From contig CAWCOH010000001.1 in assembly GCA_963797115.1 (NCBI GenBank), positions 2,356,001 through 2,420,000 on the forward strand: DNA of 64,000 nt. The letters run 5' to 3'. The notes under the pieces were generated by a model. It made no database searches and was not told the origin of the DNA. It worked only from the letters and a program-made list of their open reading frames with translations. The translations under genes were made by a program, and so were the position numbers. The DNA is from AP-15 sp963797115. Its GTDB lineage: Bacteria > Pseudomonadota > Alphaproteobacteria > ATCC43930 > CGMCC-115725. Shown here one piece after another: positions 18,669 to 27,450 of the stretch (positions within the stretch are counted from its first letter, which is position 1; each line of letters opens with the position of its first letter).

Positions 18669-19555
18669 CTAACGCCGGTCAGGATCCGGCGTCGTGGCTC
18701 CGAGCTCGGCGGCGAGATAGTCGGAGAAGGCGCGAACCTTGGGCGAGGGCCGCGGGCCCGCCGGATACAAGGGCGTGCACGTCGACCTAGTCGAGCTCGT
18801 AGTCCGGCAGGATCTGACGGACGTCGCCGCGTTCGAGTTCGGCCCGGCACATCCATCGCGATACGACGGCAATGCCGAGGGTGGCCCTCACACAAGCCAT
18901 CACGCCTTCGGCCGACGCGACTTGAACTCGACCTTCGACGACGACCGAGGTCACGGCACCCGCTCGCGTGAAGCTCCAGCCGGAGCGGCCTGACAGACCC
19001 GGTCCGACGATGCAATCATGCTGCGACAGGTCGGCGAGCGCCTCCGGTGCACCCCGCTGCGCCAGATAGGCGCGCGCTGCGATCACCAACCGCGGCGCCG
19101 ACGCCAGTAGGCGCGCCCCAAAACCGGAATCAACTCGACGGCCGAGGCGCAGCGCCATGTCGGCCCCCTCGGCCACCAGATCGTCGGTACGATCGGAGAT
19201 GACGAGCTCGACTTTCAACCGCGGATGACGCGCCAGGAAACCCGGCACCGAACGCACCGGACATCACGAGGCGCAACACGCCGTGGAGGCTGTCGACCCC
19301 GCGTGCGGCGTGCGCCGCCTCGTCGAGGTCGCCGAGAACGCGACGCGTGCGCTCAAGAAACACGGCGCCCGCATCGGTCGGCGTGACCCGTCGGGTGGTC
19401 CGCAACAGCAGCTTGATGCGGAGCCGGGCCTCCAGGCTCGCGACCATACGCGACACCGACGGCTGCGACAGGCTGAACTCCCGGGCGGTCTTCGAAAAGC
19501 TGCCGGTTTCGGCCGCCCGGACGAACACGGACAGTTCCTGAAGATAATCACTCAT
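18669..19555 (-). pseudogene. LysR-family regulator, multiply disrupted
   Basis: ATG 19555 opens MSDYLQELSVFVRAAETGSF SKTAREFSLSQPSVSRMV, a typical LysR winged-helix. The substrate-binding domain continues after a frame change near 19260 (SVPGFLARHPRLKVELVISD, LVAEGADMALRLGRRVDSGF). A TAG follows PDYELD at about 18787, and one more shift is needed to read LYPAGPRPSPKVRAFSDYLA, ending at 18669. At least two indels and one stop make it non-functional. Its former target is unknown. The gene on its other side is the gabD remnant beyond an IS630 fragment. Confidence 0.85.
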
Positions 19556-19674
19556 ACGTGATTTGTATAAGTGATCTACAGGTGATCCGTCTATTGGGTA
19601 CGTGGAGAATAAATCATCTCCTCCGGTACCGGCGATCGACGCCGCCACGGACGGCTCGCGCCCCACCTGACTCG

Positions 19675-20091
19675 GCCGCTGCATGCAGCGCCACCGCCAT
19701 GTCGAATTCATCCGCTTTCTCAACACTGTCGAGCGCGAGGTTGACGCCGACAAGTCGATCCACGTCGTCCTCGACAATTACGCCACCCACCAGCATCCTA
19801 AAAGCCTGTCCTCGCGAAAGGGGGGGGTTGGCCTGGCTGGCGCGCCATCCGCGCTGGACCTTTCACTTCACCCCGACCTCGGCATCCTGGCTCAATGCGG
19901 TGGAGAACTTCTTCTCCAAGATGACGCGGCAGCGCATCCGCCGCGGCATCTTCCGCTCGGTTGTCGACCTGCAGGCGGCGATGAATGCTTATCTTGCCCA
20001 ACACAATGCCAACCCCAAGCCCTTCGTCTGGACTAAATCCGCCCAGGCCATTCTGGCCAAACTCGACCGCTGCCCTGTACCATCCGTTTAA
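19675..20091 (+). pseudogene. IS630-family transposase, C-terminal fragment
   Basis: The fragment begins MQRHRHVEFIRFLNTVEREV with the second catalytic Asp in HVVLDNYATHQHPK. It then breaks at an inserted palindrome and resumes in another frame with WLARHPRWTFHFTPTSASWL and the catalytic Glu in NAVENFFSKMT. It continues to QAILAKLDRCPVPSV and stop at 20089. The N-terminal helix-turn-helix and first Asp are missing. It lies between the LysR and gabD remnants. Confidence 0.85.
19803..19829. repeat. Palindromic ~25-bp insertion inside the IS630 fragment
   Basis: AGCCTGTCCTCGCGAAAGGG plus further Gs lies between CATCCTAAA (HPK) and GGCCTGGCTGGCG (WLAR). Removing it would bring the two halves of the IS630 frame together. 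It is a near copy of the elements in the recombinase and gabD genes. Confidence 0.7.
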
Positions 20092-20333
20092 GTCAGTGCA
20101 CTAGCAGTCGATGCCGCCCATGCAGAGGTGTTTGACCTCGAGGAATTCCTCGATGCCGTATTTCGAGCCCTCGCGGCCGATGCCGCTTTCCTTCATGCCG
20201 CCGAAGGGGGCGATCTCGCCAGCGGGCCTTTGGGCGAGATGATGCCTTCGTTGATGCCGACGATGCCGTATTCGAGAGCCTTGGCGACGCGCCAGATGCG
20301 GCCGATGTCGCCGCTGTAGAAATAGGAGGCGAG

Positions 20334-20384
20334 GCCCCCTCCCTAACCCTCCCCCGCGAGCGGGGGAGGGTAGGGTGGGGGCGT
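20334..20384. repeat. Long GC-rich palindrome inserted in gabD
   Basis: CCCTAACCCTCCCCCGCGAG followed by CGGGGGAGGGTAGGG folds into an almost perfect hairpin. It replaces the region that should encode TEFGLASYFYSGD of the aldehyde dehydrogenase: MANDA is followed by TLPSPARGGGLGRG. This is one of the common REP-like repeats whose translation looks like LPSPARGGG. Confidence 0.8.
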
Positions 20385-20795
20385 CGTTGGCCATCTTGAT
20401 CGCCTCGTCATCGGTCTTGAAGCGGTAGAGCGGGGCGACGGGGCCGAACGTCTCCTCCTTGGTGATGACCATGTCGGTCGTCATATCGGTCAACACGGTC
20501 GGCTCGAAGAAGCTGCCGACCCGACTTCATGTTGATGGGGCGGCGCGCTTGCCGCCGGTGACCACTTTGGATCCCTTCTTGACCGCATCGGCGATGTGCG
20601 CCTCGACCTTCTCGACCGCCTTCATGTCGATCAGCGGGCCGATCACCGCACCCGGCTCGAACCCGTCGGCGACCTTCATCGCACCCGCGGTCTCGGCCAG
20701 CCGTTTGGTGAAGACGTCGTAGACGCCGTCGTGCACCAGGATGCGGTTGGCGCAGACGCACGTCTGGCCGGCGTTGCGGTATTTCGAGGCGATCG

Positions 20796-20822
20796 CACCC
20801 CTGCCTTCGCAGGGGCAGGTTC
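20796..20822. repeat. Palindromic ~25-bp insertion in gabD
   Basis: On the minus strand AACCTGCCCCTGCGAAGGCA followed by GGGG lies between AAVK and IASKYRNAGQTC, where no residues are expected. It is homologous to the insertions at 17809 and 19803. Confidence 0.72.
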
Positions 20823-21127
20823 TTGACCGCTGCCTCGATATCGGCGGCGTCGAAGACGATGAACGGCGCGTTTTCGCCGAGTTCGAGCGACAGCTACTTG
20901 ACCGTGCCAGCGCATTGCTGCATCAGCAACTTGCCGACCTCGGTCAAGTCCGTGAAGGTAAGCCTGCGGACGGCCGAGTTCGAAGTGAACTCGCCGCCGA
21001 TCTCGTTAGACCACGCTCTTCCGCCGGGGTGCAATAGTTGAGTCATGACGCAGAAAATGCCTGTCGTTCTAACGCAAGCGGCTTATGAATGGCGACATGC
21101 AATAGACAGTCTCAGAGAATTGTTAAC

Positions 21128-21741
21128 ATGCTGCCGATACGAACCACTCTTGCTGACGTCGACACCTTGTGCGGTTACCTCATTACAAAGCCGACTGGTG
21201 CCACCAGTGCCGAAGCAAAAGCGGTTTGAACGAAAAAGTCCTCGACGGTCGCAAGCTATCTGCGATGAAAACCTGGGGTTTGATCGAGGAACGTGACGGC
21301 AAAATGCGGCTTACGGAGCGCGGACGCCTTATCTCCAAAGATAAGGGAGCAAAACGTTCACAAGCTTTTAAAGAGGCAGTAGGTTCTATTCGCCCCTATG
21401 TCTCAATTATCGAACGCGCCGTCCACCGTAGTGAACATACTTTTACCGGGACTGAGGTTGCAGCTCACTGGCACCAGCATTTTAAAGACGATGCGTCAGA
21501 CAGCGACAGGATCCTGAATGATCAAGCTGTATGCTTTTTTCAGCTCGCTGAGGGTGCTGACCTCGGTAAGCTGATAATCGGTCGGAAGGGACAATCGACC
21601 CGGTTTGTCTTCGATGAACTAAACGCTCATGCTTTCGTCACCAATAGCGAACTAGCGGAGGATTTGGACGATGAGGATGTAACCCAAAAGGGTTCGATAC
21701 AGCCACCACCACCTGCCGATGTTCCTGACGCAGGAAATTAG
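21128..21741 (+). CDS. Winged-helix-like protein of unknown function, one frameshift
   Basis: From ATG 21128 the frame reads MLPIRTTLADVDTLCGYLIT KPTGATSAEAKAV and then meets TGA. One frame over it continues as LNEKVLDGRKLSAMKTWGLI, LTERGRLISKDKG and further to 21741. Adding a T to the run in GCGGTTTGAAC restores one frame. The N-terminal part resembles a winged helix of the DUF5343 kind seen in defence-associated proteins. The C-terminal ~100 residues are unfamiliar. GC content drops below that of the neighbours. It overlaps the TIR-like gene by 23 bp, so the two may be one gene or a coupled pair. Confidence 0.55.
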
Positions 21742-22186
21742 GATACCTGAGAAAATACCGCAACCTGGCAACAGGGTATTCATTACTCACGGCAAAAACA
21801 GGAAGATACTTGAACAGGTTAAGGAACTGGTTGCGTTTGGCAAGTTTGAGCCAGTGGTTGCCCAAGAACGCGAAACGTCTGCGAAGCCAGTGCCTGACAA
21901 AGTCATGGACGAGATGCGGTCATGCCATGCTGCGGTGATCCATGTCGGGCTTGAGAGAGTCTTGTTAGATAGTGAGGGTAACGAGCATCCGCAGGTCAAT
22001 GAAAACGTTTTGATTGAGATCGGAGCGGCGATGGCCCTTTACCGTAGGCAGTTCATCTTGTTGGTCGAAGACCGAGTAAAGCTGCCTTCTAATCTTCAGG
22101 GACTTTATGAATGTCGGTATTCGGGCGATGAGCTGAATATGGCGGCAACGATGAAGCTTCTGAAGGCTTTTAACGAATTCCGTTGA
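21719..22186 (+). CDS. TIR-like nucleotide-binding protein (CAP12/PF10137 type)
   Basis: The 155 residues show the order typical of the predicted nucleotide-binding TIR-like family: RVFITHGKNRKILEQVKELV (first strand and HG turn), then FEPVVAQERETSAKPVPDKV, then CHAAVIHVG. NENVLIEIGAAMALYRRQFI carries the conserved Glu helix and the protein ends with NLQGLYECRYSGDEL. Related domains are effectors in Pycsar, Thoeris-like and abortive-infection systems, where they degrade NAD+. Activity here is inferred only. It is encoded right after, and in 23-bp overlap with, a winged-helix-like protein, and upstream of a membrane protein gene in the same direction. Confidence 0.65.
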   Translation: MFLTQEIRIPEKIPQPGNRVFITHGKNRKILEQVKELVAFGKFEPVVAQERETSAKPVPDKVMDEMRSCHAAVIHVGLERVLLDSEGNEHPQVNENVLIEIGAAMALYRRQFILLVEDRVKLPSNLQGLYECRYSGDELNMAATMKLLKAFNEFR

Positions 22187-22223
22187 TTTGAAGGACCGGG
22201 GTTTCGAAGGGGTAGTACCGATA

Positions 22224-22873
22224 ATGCCTTAAGGTCAGCGAAGCCGAATCCAAAGCCCTGGGAGAAGCGGGACCGCTTCTTCGTTTTGCTGCAGAACATG
22301 TGCGGGATTTAAATTCGGACCCAAGCCTAGCGATCGCGGAGGCGCGTATAGCCTCAGAAAATGATACGTGGTCTCCTGAAATCTCAGAGAGATTTTGGAC
22401 GGCGTTTGCAAAATTATGCGAGTTAATACAGCCGACCACTATGGACTGTCTTGCGGCAGCGCATCGCAACATCAACGCTTACCGCTTGCCGTTCTCAGGT
22501 CGTGCGCAAAGAAAAAGATCCCTTGCCGAACGATCCTCAAGGCGATACCTGATAGCCCTTTTTTTTATGATAATCCCGCTCGTATTACTACAATTGTACG
22601 TGTGGACTTGTAACAACTTATCGAAGAGAATCGAAGACCTAGCTGCGGCAAACAAAACTCGCTTTGTCGCGGTTTCAGATCAATTTATTTCCTTGAGTGC
22701 GGAACCGGGTCCGCGAGGAGCGAGCCCCCAATGGACAGCCGATGAGGGGGCAAGAGGTAATAGAATTACGAATGAGTCTATCGGTCTAAATTCGGATATA
22801 AATAGAATGCTGTATGAGGCAAATATGCTGGCAAACGTGTCGATGCCGTTTTTTTCAGATCAAGTTGGAATAG
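22224..22873 (+). CDS. Hypothetical single-pass membrane protein, frame damaged
   Basis: The central part is open: AEHVRDLNSDPSLAIAEARI and WSPEISERFWTAFAKLCELI come first. A membrane helix follows (YLIALFFMIIPLVLLQLYVW at about 22545-22610), then NNLSKRIEDLAAANKTRFVA. The best start is ATG 22224 with AAGGGG upstream, which needs one base removed to join the frame. A likely stop is TAG 22871, reached if one T of the run at 22850 is removed. Without these corrections the frame starts at GTG 22300 and runs to 23286, mostly antisense to the next gene, which I reject. No family recognised. Together with the TIR-like gene it could form a two-gene unit. Confidence 0.45.
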
Positions 22874-23243
22874 GGCCTGATGTTATACTCGATCCTTTTT
22901 TAGCCATTGTCGACTTTCCAAACTCGCAGGCAGAGTTATCTGGATCAAATCGTACCTGGAGACTGCCCTGCCGAGTGGATCCGTCATCGTCCGATAAGTT
23001 AACGTTGAGAGAAATTGGAGAAGAGGCGTCGTTTTGTTCGTCCATCGTTTCTCCGAAGAAACCTTGGGCTGTTAACCGGGCAACAATCTCATCGAATATC
23101 GGCCCGATCACCTCGGATTTTATTTGCATGAACTGCGCTCTGGTTTCTGCATCCGCCTTTTGTCGCCGTTGTTCAGCTGCCTCAACACGTTCGCGATCGG
23201 TTTTCAGCTGTCGAAGCGCTTCGTCCAACCGTTCGTATGTCAT
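22860..23243 (-). CDS. Coiled-coil hypothetical protein
   Basis: The 127-residue protein starts MTYERLDEALRQLKTDRERV and has a highly charged coiled coil to about residue 40 (AAEQRRQKADAETRAQFMQI). A mixed domain follows (IGPIFDEIVARLTAQGFFGE), then a strand-rich end (SISLNVN-type, SLQVRFDPDNSACEFGKST). The last ~15 residues look atypical and may follow a shift. I know no family. It converges with the preceding membrane-protein gene and follows the small membrane protein gene at 23276-23689 on the same strand by 32 bp, so those two probably form an operon. Confidence 0.6.
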   Translation of the reverse strand: MTYERLDEALRQLKTDRERVEAAEQRRQKADAETRAQFMQIKSEVIGPIFDEIVARLTAQGFFGETMDEQNDASSPISLNVNLSDDDGSTRQGSLQVRFDPDNSACEFGKSTMAKKGSSITSGPIPT

Positions 23244-23275
23244 TTCGGCCTCTGGTCATTGCGGCACAAAGCTTC

Positions 23276-23689
23276 CTACCTCGTGAGATCAGCGGATTTC
23301 TGCGTCTGCGCTGCGAGGATCAGATTGGTACAGGCTTCGACGACCTTTTGATTCTCTTGTGGACGATCGCCCAGCATCAACCATGTCTTATCCAACTGCT
23401 CACTCTTCGCATAGTTATAACTCGCCGCTTCGAGCTTTGCTCTCTTTGCGGCAACGAGCGCCGCCGGCTGCTCGTTGAATTTGATTGCGCAGAGTTGGGC
23501 AGCAAGCGGCACGGCAACCTTTTCCATTTTGGCAATGGCGAGCTCCTCGGCGCCGCCCGCCGTGAGAAAACCAAGGTTTGGCAAGCCGAACCAGCCGAAC
23601 CCGACGGCGTTCCACGCGCCAAAGGTAAGAATCACCGCTAGAACAACGGGTGCTCGATATTCTTTACGTAGTATTTTTGGCAATTGCAT
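23276..23689 (-). CDS. Hypothetical membrane-anchored protein
   Basis: ATG 23689 has GGGAGG five bases upstream and is preferred to the GTG two codons earlier. The 137-residue protein has one N-terminal hydrophobic segment (RAPVVLAVILTFGAWNAVGF). The rest is a soluble alanine/lysine-rich domain (QPAALVAAKRAKLEAASYNY, DRPQENQKVVEACTNLILAA). The segment is longer than a usual signal peptide and could act as an anchor. Function unknown. Confidence 0.65.
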   Translation of the reverse strand: MQLPKILRKEYRAPVVLAVILTFGAWNAVGFGWFGLPNLGFLTAGGAEELAIAKMEKVAVPLAAQLCAIKFNEQPAALVAAKRAKLEAASYNYAKSEQLDKTWLMLGDRPQENQKVVEACTNLILAAQTQKSADLTR

Positions 23690-23980
23690 CGTCACCTCCC
23701 AAAAACATATTGATAAGTCTATATGAGGCTTGTTGATGATCTTTACAACGAAATGCGGGTAAATTGTAGGAATTAATTTTGCAAAATATATGAATATCCC
23801 TAAATGGTGCGCGCCGTTACCGCGGCATCTTGGAGAAATCGAGTGTGCCCGAAGAACTGTGCCGGTCCTGAGTTTGATAACCAGTTCGAACTTGGTCGAC
23901 TGCTGGACCCGTGGGTTAGCCGGCCAGGCTTTGCTTTTGAGTAGCCAGCCGGCATAGACGCCTGTTTGCGCAATATGCCC

Positions 23981-24241
23981 TTACTTGGAAGCCTGCGGTC
24001 TTGTAGCGCGCGACTGCGTCTCGGATCTGCGGGCTTTCGCTGCCGCCGCGTCGCGAATAGCCGATTCCTTGTCGGTGGCTTCCTTGGCCAGCCGAAGTGC
24101 GCGCAATCGCGCTATTTTCTCGGCCTCGGCTTGCCGTGGGGAGGTCTGCGCCTTGATCTTGGCGTTTACTTTTTTTGGCGTCTTGAACTGCTCCTCCGCA
24201 CGCTGACGGCTCGCTTCACCCGACAGAGGTTGGAAACGCAT
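23981..24241 (-). CDS. Small basic, Lys/Arg/Ala-rich protein
   Basis: The 86-residue protein MRFQPLSGEASRQRAEEQFK...KKVNAKIKAQTSPRQAEAEK is strongly basic and predicted helical throughout, with many Arg/Ala pairs (IARLRALRLAKEATDKESAI). It could bind nucleic acid, but this is only from charge. Similar short proteins occur as hypothetical genes in Bradyrhizobium-like genomes, from memory. The upstream region (23696-23980 lies on its other side) shows no clear promoter. Confidence 0.5.
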   Translation of the reverse strand: MRFQPLSGEASRQRAEEQFKTPKKVNAKIKAQTSPRQAEAEKIARLRALRLAKEATDKESAIRDAAAAKARRSETQSRATRPQASK

Positions 24242-24831
24242 TGGCGTGCCTTTCTACATCACTAAAAAGAACGGCTCGACTGATCCTTGGGGCATGGTCC
24301 TATTTCCTCCTCAGGCGCCTCAGCCAATGCGCGTGGTGGAGCGCATAGCCACCGCTTGCCGATCCGTCGGCTCCGAATGCGGCCTATGTCCTAATCAAAC
24401 CTGCCGCCCCTTAACCGGGCCTGCGGACTGTCCGGACCCCTGCAATCTCAACGGCGTCAATCGACACTTCAGCGAGATCTTCTGTACAAGAATGGGTTCG
24501 GCGATCAGGGGATGCAAATTAATTGTTGAAAGATACGTGCCGAAACGAAAAATGATAGGGACACGGGATGAATTGCGGTTTTTATCCCAGTTGCAAGTTC
24601 CCTGATGAAAATTCTCGAATTCGACGCTAGGAAATCGATCGGATTATCACGTAGAGGCCCGATCCCTGGCAGGACCTTGGCTCCGAATAAAGCTCACGCG
24701 GGTCGATTAACGCGGCATTGCCATGCCGGGCACCTCAAAAGCCGCCGTATCGCAGCACCGGCCAGCATAGCATTAGCGTGCCGGCGCACGCGAACGCTGC
24801 TCGGTGGATCCGCCGGCGCGGCCGCGGTGCA
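24242..24831. other. 590 bp without a recognisable gene
   Basis: Short plus-strand frames here have no sensible composition. The part nearest 24831 is the downstream side of the EI gene. No terminator-like hairpin with a T tract was clear on the minus strand. Confidence 0.45.
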
Positions 24832-26631
24832 TCAATGCGGCAGGGCGAGGTTATTGAAATCGTCGAGCAGGGCGGCGATCCGGGTGCTGTCGGACTGGTC
24901 CATGATCGCCCGCACGCGGCGGGTGGCGTCGGTCATGTCGAGTCTGCGGATGCGCTGCTTGACGCGCGGGATGTTGCGCGGCGTCATCGACAGGTTGCGC
25001 AGGCCGAGGCCAAGCAGCAGCGGGGCAAAGCGCGGCTCTCCGGCCATTTCGCCGCAGACGCTGATCGGCATGCCGCGGCGGGAGGCGGCCTCGATCGCGA
25101 ACTGGATGAGCCGCAATACCGCCGGGTGCAGCGGGTTGTAGAGATGGGCGACCTGCTCGTCGCTGCGGTCGATCGCCAAGGTGTATTGGACCAGGTCGTT
25201 GGTGCCGATCGCGAAGAAGTCCGCCTCGGCCGCCAGCGCGTCGGCGGCCAGCGCGGCCCCCGGCACCTCGATCATTACCCCCAGGGGCGGCAGCGCCTTG
25301 GGAAGCCGCACGCCGCGGCGGCGCAACCGGCGGGCGACCTGCTCGAGCGCCTCGCGCACCTGGCGGACCTCTTCCACAGTCGAGATCATCGGCAACATAA
25401 TCCGCAGCGGCCCGTCGCTCGCTGCCCGCAGCATCGCCGCGAGTTGCGGGTCCAACAGCCGGCGGTGCCGCAGCGAGAGGCGGATCGCGCGCAGGCCGAG
25501 AGCCGGATTGGGGGGCTCGGCGGTGTGGCCGCTCAGCGACCGCGCGATCTTGTCGCCGCCGAGGTCGAAGGTGCGCACCGTCACCGGCCGGCCCTCCATG
25601 CCGCGCACCAACGCCGAGAAGATCGCGTATTGCTCGTCCTCGCTCGGTAGATCGTCGCGGTTCATGTAGAGGAACTCGGAGCGGACAAGGCCCAGCCCCA
25701 TGGCGCCGTTCGCCAAGGCCTGGGGCAGTTCGACGGGCAATTCGAGATTGGCCTCCAGCGTGATCTCGACCCCGTCTCGGGTCACCGCAGGCACTTTGCG
25801 CAGACGCGCCAAGTGGCGCCATTCGCGCTCGAAGGCGTGGCGACGCGCCTCGTATTCAGCAATCGTTTGGGCGCACGCGCCGATGATGACCGTGCCCTCC
25901 GTCCCGTCGATCACGACCCGGTCGTCGGCCTCGGCGCATTCGAGCAGGCCGGGAACGGCTAGAACCGCCGGCAGGCCAAGAGCGCGCGCGACGATCGCGG
26001 TGTGGCTTTCGACACCGCCGACCTCGGTGGCGAAGCCGGCGACGTGTTGCGGATCCATCAGTGCGGTGTCGGCCGGAGACAGCTCGTCGGCGAGGATGAC
26101 CGCGCCCTCGCCCATGGCCGAATAAGGGATGTAGGGCTTCTTGATCAGATTGCGTATGAGCCGTTTGCCGACAACCCGGATGTCTTCGATCCGCGCCGCC
26201 AGATAGGCGTCGCGCATCGACGCGAAGCTCTCGGCGATCTCGTCGATTTCGAGTTCGACCGCGCGCTCGGCGTTGATCCGGGTCCGCGCGATGCGCTGGT
26301 CGACGCCGCGCACGAGGCGCGAGTTGGACAACATCGCCAGATGCGCGTCGAGCAGGTAGCCGATCTCTTCGGCGGCCGATGCGGGGAGTCCCGAGGCTTT
26401 CGCCTTGAGCTTGCGCAGCTGGCGCTGCGAAACCGCGACCGCCTCGGCGAAGCGGCTGCGTTCAGCCTCGACGTCGCTCTCGGGCAGATGGCTCTCGCGG
26501 ACCGCGAGGTCGCCGCCTTCGGCGATGTGAGCGATTCCGATGGCGATCCCCGGGGATACCCCAAGGCCCCGCAATTTGCGCTCAGTGGCGGCGCCCTGGT
26601 CAGCGACCTCGGAGATTTTGTCAATCCTCAT
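24832..26631 (-). CDS. ptsI: Phosphoenolpyruvate-protein phosphotransferase (Enzyme I)
   Basis: The 599-residue protein has the complete Enzyme I layout. The N-terminal HPr-binding helices lead to the phospho-His motif GGVESHTAIVARALGLPAVL. The C-terminal PEP-binding barrel has GLVRSEFLYMNRDDLPSEDE and IGTNDLVQYTLAIDRSDE, followed by the Cys motif SVCGEMAG. No GAF domain precedes it, so it is EI rather than the NtrP form. It takes phosphate from PEP and passes it to HPr. The gene overlaps HPr by 11 bp and is last in the EIIA-HPr-EI set. No EIIB or EIIC sugar permease is present, so the chain is likely regulatory. Confidence 0.93.
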   Translation of the reverse strand: MRIDKISEVADQGAATERKLRGLGVSPGIAIGIAHIAEGGDLAVRESHLPESDVEAERSRFAEAVAVSQRQLRKLKAKASGLPASAAEEIGYLLDAHLAMLSNSRLVRGVDQRIARTRINAERAVELEIDEIAESFASMRDAYLAARIEDIRVVGKRLIRNLIKKPYIPYSAMGEGAVILADELSPADTALMDPQHVAGFATEVGGVESHTAIVARALGLPAVLAVPGLLECAEADDRVVIDGTEGTVIIGACAQTIAEYEARRHAFEREWRHLARLRKVPAVTRDGVEITLEANLELPVELPQALANGAMGLGLVRSEFLYMNRDDLPSEDEQYAIFSALVRGMEGRPVTVRTFDLGGDKIARSLSGHTAEPPNPALGLRAIRLSLRHRRLLDPQLAAMLRAASDGPLRIMLPMISTVEEVRQVREALEQVARRLRRRGVRLPKALPPLGVMIEVPGAALAADALAAEADFFAIGTNDLVQYTLAIDRSDEQVAHLYNPLHPAVLRLIQFAIEAASRRGMPISVCGEMAGEPRFAPLLLGLGLRNLSMTPRNIPRVKQRIRRLDMTDATRRVRAIMDQSDSTRIAALLDDFNNLALPH

Positions 26632-26944
26632 CGAACTTGCATTCGATCAGCCGCGCGAGTGCAGCCACCGCCGCCGCCGCCTCGCGTCCGGTCGCGGTCA
26701 ATTCGATCACCGCGCCCGGGGCCGCGCCCAGCATCAGGAGCTCCATGATGTCGCTGCCGGGCACCTCGGTCCCGTTCTTGCGCACCCATACGTCGGCGTC
26801 GAATTGTCCAGCGGTCTTCACGAACCGGACGGCGGCTCGGGCGTGGAGGCCCTTCTGGTTACAGATCGTCACGACCGCGTGTGCCGCGCCGTCGGGCAGA
26901 GGCGCGCGCGCTGCGGCTGGATCATTTGCGGAACCGGAACTCAT
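26621..26944 (-). CDS. HPr phosphocarrier with Asp at the Ser46 position
   Basis: The 107-residue protein has an HPr fold: the active His in NQKGLHARAAVRFVKTAGQF and the second helix PGSDIMELLMLGAAPG. About 20 extra residues precede the fold. When aligned with classical HPr, the regulatory Ser46 that HPr kinase phosphorylates is Asp (S-D-I-M rather than x-S-I-M). The window's PTS/ChvG cluster also lacks an hprK gene. The two facts agree. The start overlaps the EIIA stop by 4 bp, so translation is coupled. Confidence 0.92.
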   Translation of the reverse strand: MSSGSANDPAAARAPLPDGAAHAVVTICNQKGLHARAAVRFVKTAGQFDADVWVRKNGTEVPGSDIMELLMLGAAPGAVIELTATGREAAAAVAALARLIECKFDED

Positions 26945-27351
26945 CGGCGGGCGTCGCTCAGCAGCTGCGAGGCGACGTTGATGTATTTGCGCCCGGCCTC
27001 CTGGGCGCCGAGCACGGTGCGTTCGAGGCTCTCGGTCTGGCGCAAGCTGGCGAGCTTGATCAGCATCGGCAAATTCATGCCGGCGATGACCTCGATCTTG
27101 CCGCGGTCCATGACCGAAATAGCCAGATTCGAAGGCGTGCCCCCGAACATGTCGGTCAGCAGCACCGCGCCATCGCCGCTGTCAACCTCGGCGATCGAGC
27201 GCAGTATATCTTGGCGGCGCTGCTCCATGTCGTCATCGGGACCGATGCAGACAGACGCGATCTGGGCCTGCGCGCCAACCACGTGCTCCAGCGCGGCGGC
27301 AAATTCGGCCGCGAGCCGCCCGTGAGTTACGAGAACCATACCGATCATCAA
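26941..27351 (-). CDS. PTS EIIA component, mannose-type fold
   Basis: The 136-residue protein begins MMIGMVLVTHGRLAAEFAAA with the phosphorylatable His in VTHG. It has LLTDMFGGTPSNLAISVMDR and GMNLPMLIKLASLR, all typical of the EIIA-Man domain. In alphaproteobacteria this free-standing EIIA sits beside HPr and EI and has regulatory roles (carbon reserves, ChvG contact), with no cognate permease. It is the first gene of the three-gene PTS set. A 17-bp tandem repeat lies just upstream. Confidence 0.9.
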   Translation of the reverse strand: MMIGMVLVTHGRLAAEFAAALEHVVGAQAQIASVCIGPDDDMEQRRQDILRSIAEVDSGDGAVLLTDMFGGTPSNLAISVMDRGKIEVIAGMNLPMLIKLASLRQTESLERTVLGAQEAGRKYINVASQLLSDARR

Positions 27352-27382
27352 TTGCCTCTTGTGGGAGCCAGCCGCCGTCGTT

Positions 27383-27450
27383 CAGTTCACGATGCCGGGC
27401 AGTTCACGATGCCGGGCAGTTCACGATGCCGGGCAGTTCACGATGCCGGG
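27383..27450. repeat. Four perfect 17-bp tandem repeats across the rapZ stop
   Basis: CAGTTCACGATGCCGGG occurs four times without mismatch (27383-27399, 27400-27416, 27417-27433, 27434-27450). The rapZ stop codon (27421-27423) falls inside the second/third unit, so the last RapZ residues (PGIVNCPAS) are encoded by the repeat. Unit number could vary by slippage, changing the C-terminus and the distance to the EIIA gene. Confidence 0.95.

Larger units (their letters stand above)
20101..21006 (-). pseudogene. gabD: NAD(P)-dependent succinate-semialdehyde dehydrogenase remnant
   Basis: The pieces read VGKLLMQQCAGTVK, a TAG, LSLELGENAPFIVFDAADIE, then a palindrome. Then come NAGQTCVCANRILVHDGVYD (catalytic Cys), KVADGFEPGAVIGPLIDMKA, ITKEETFGPVAPLYRFKTDD and FGGMKESGIGREGSKYGIEE to HLCMGGIDC. 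These match GabD-type aldehyde dehydrogenases. The first ~200 residues are missing. The gene carries two different palindromic insertions (20334-20384 and 20796-20822), an internal stop and further shifts. It is clearly dead. Confidence 0.88.

Noticed and set aside
22870..23286. C-terminal part of the long plus-strand frame starting at 22300
   Set aside because: It is antisense to a minus-strand gene with a well-formed coiled coil and sensible composition, and its own residues are rich in Ser/Arg/Cys without pattern.
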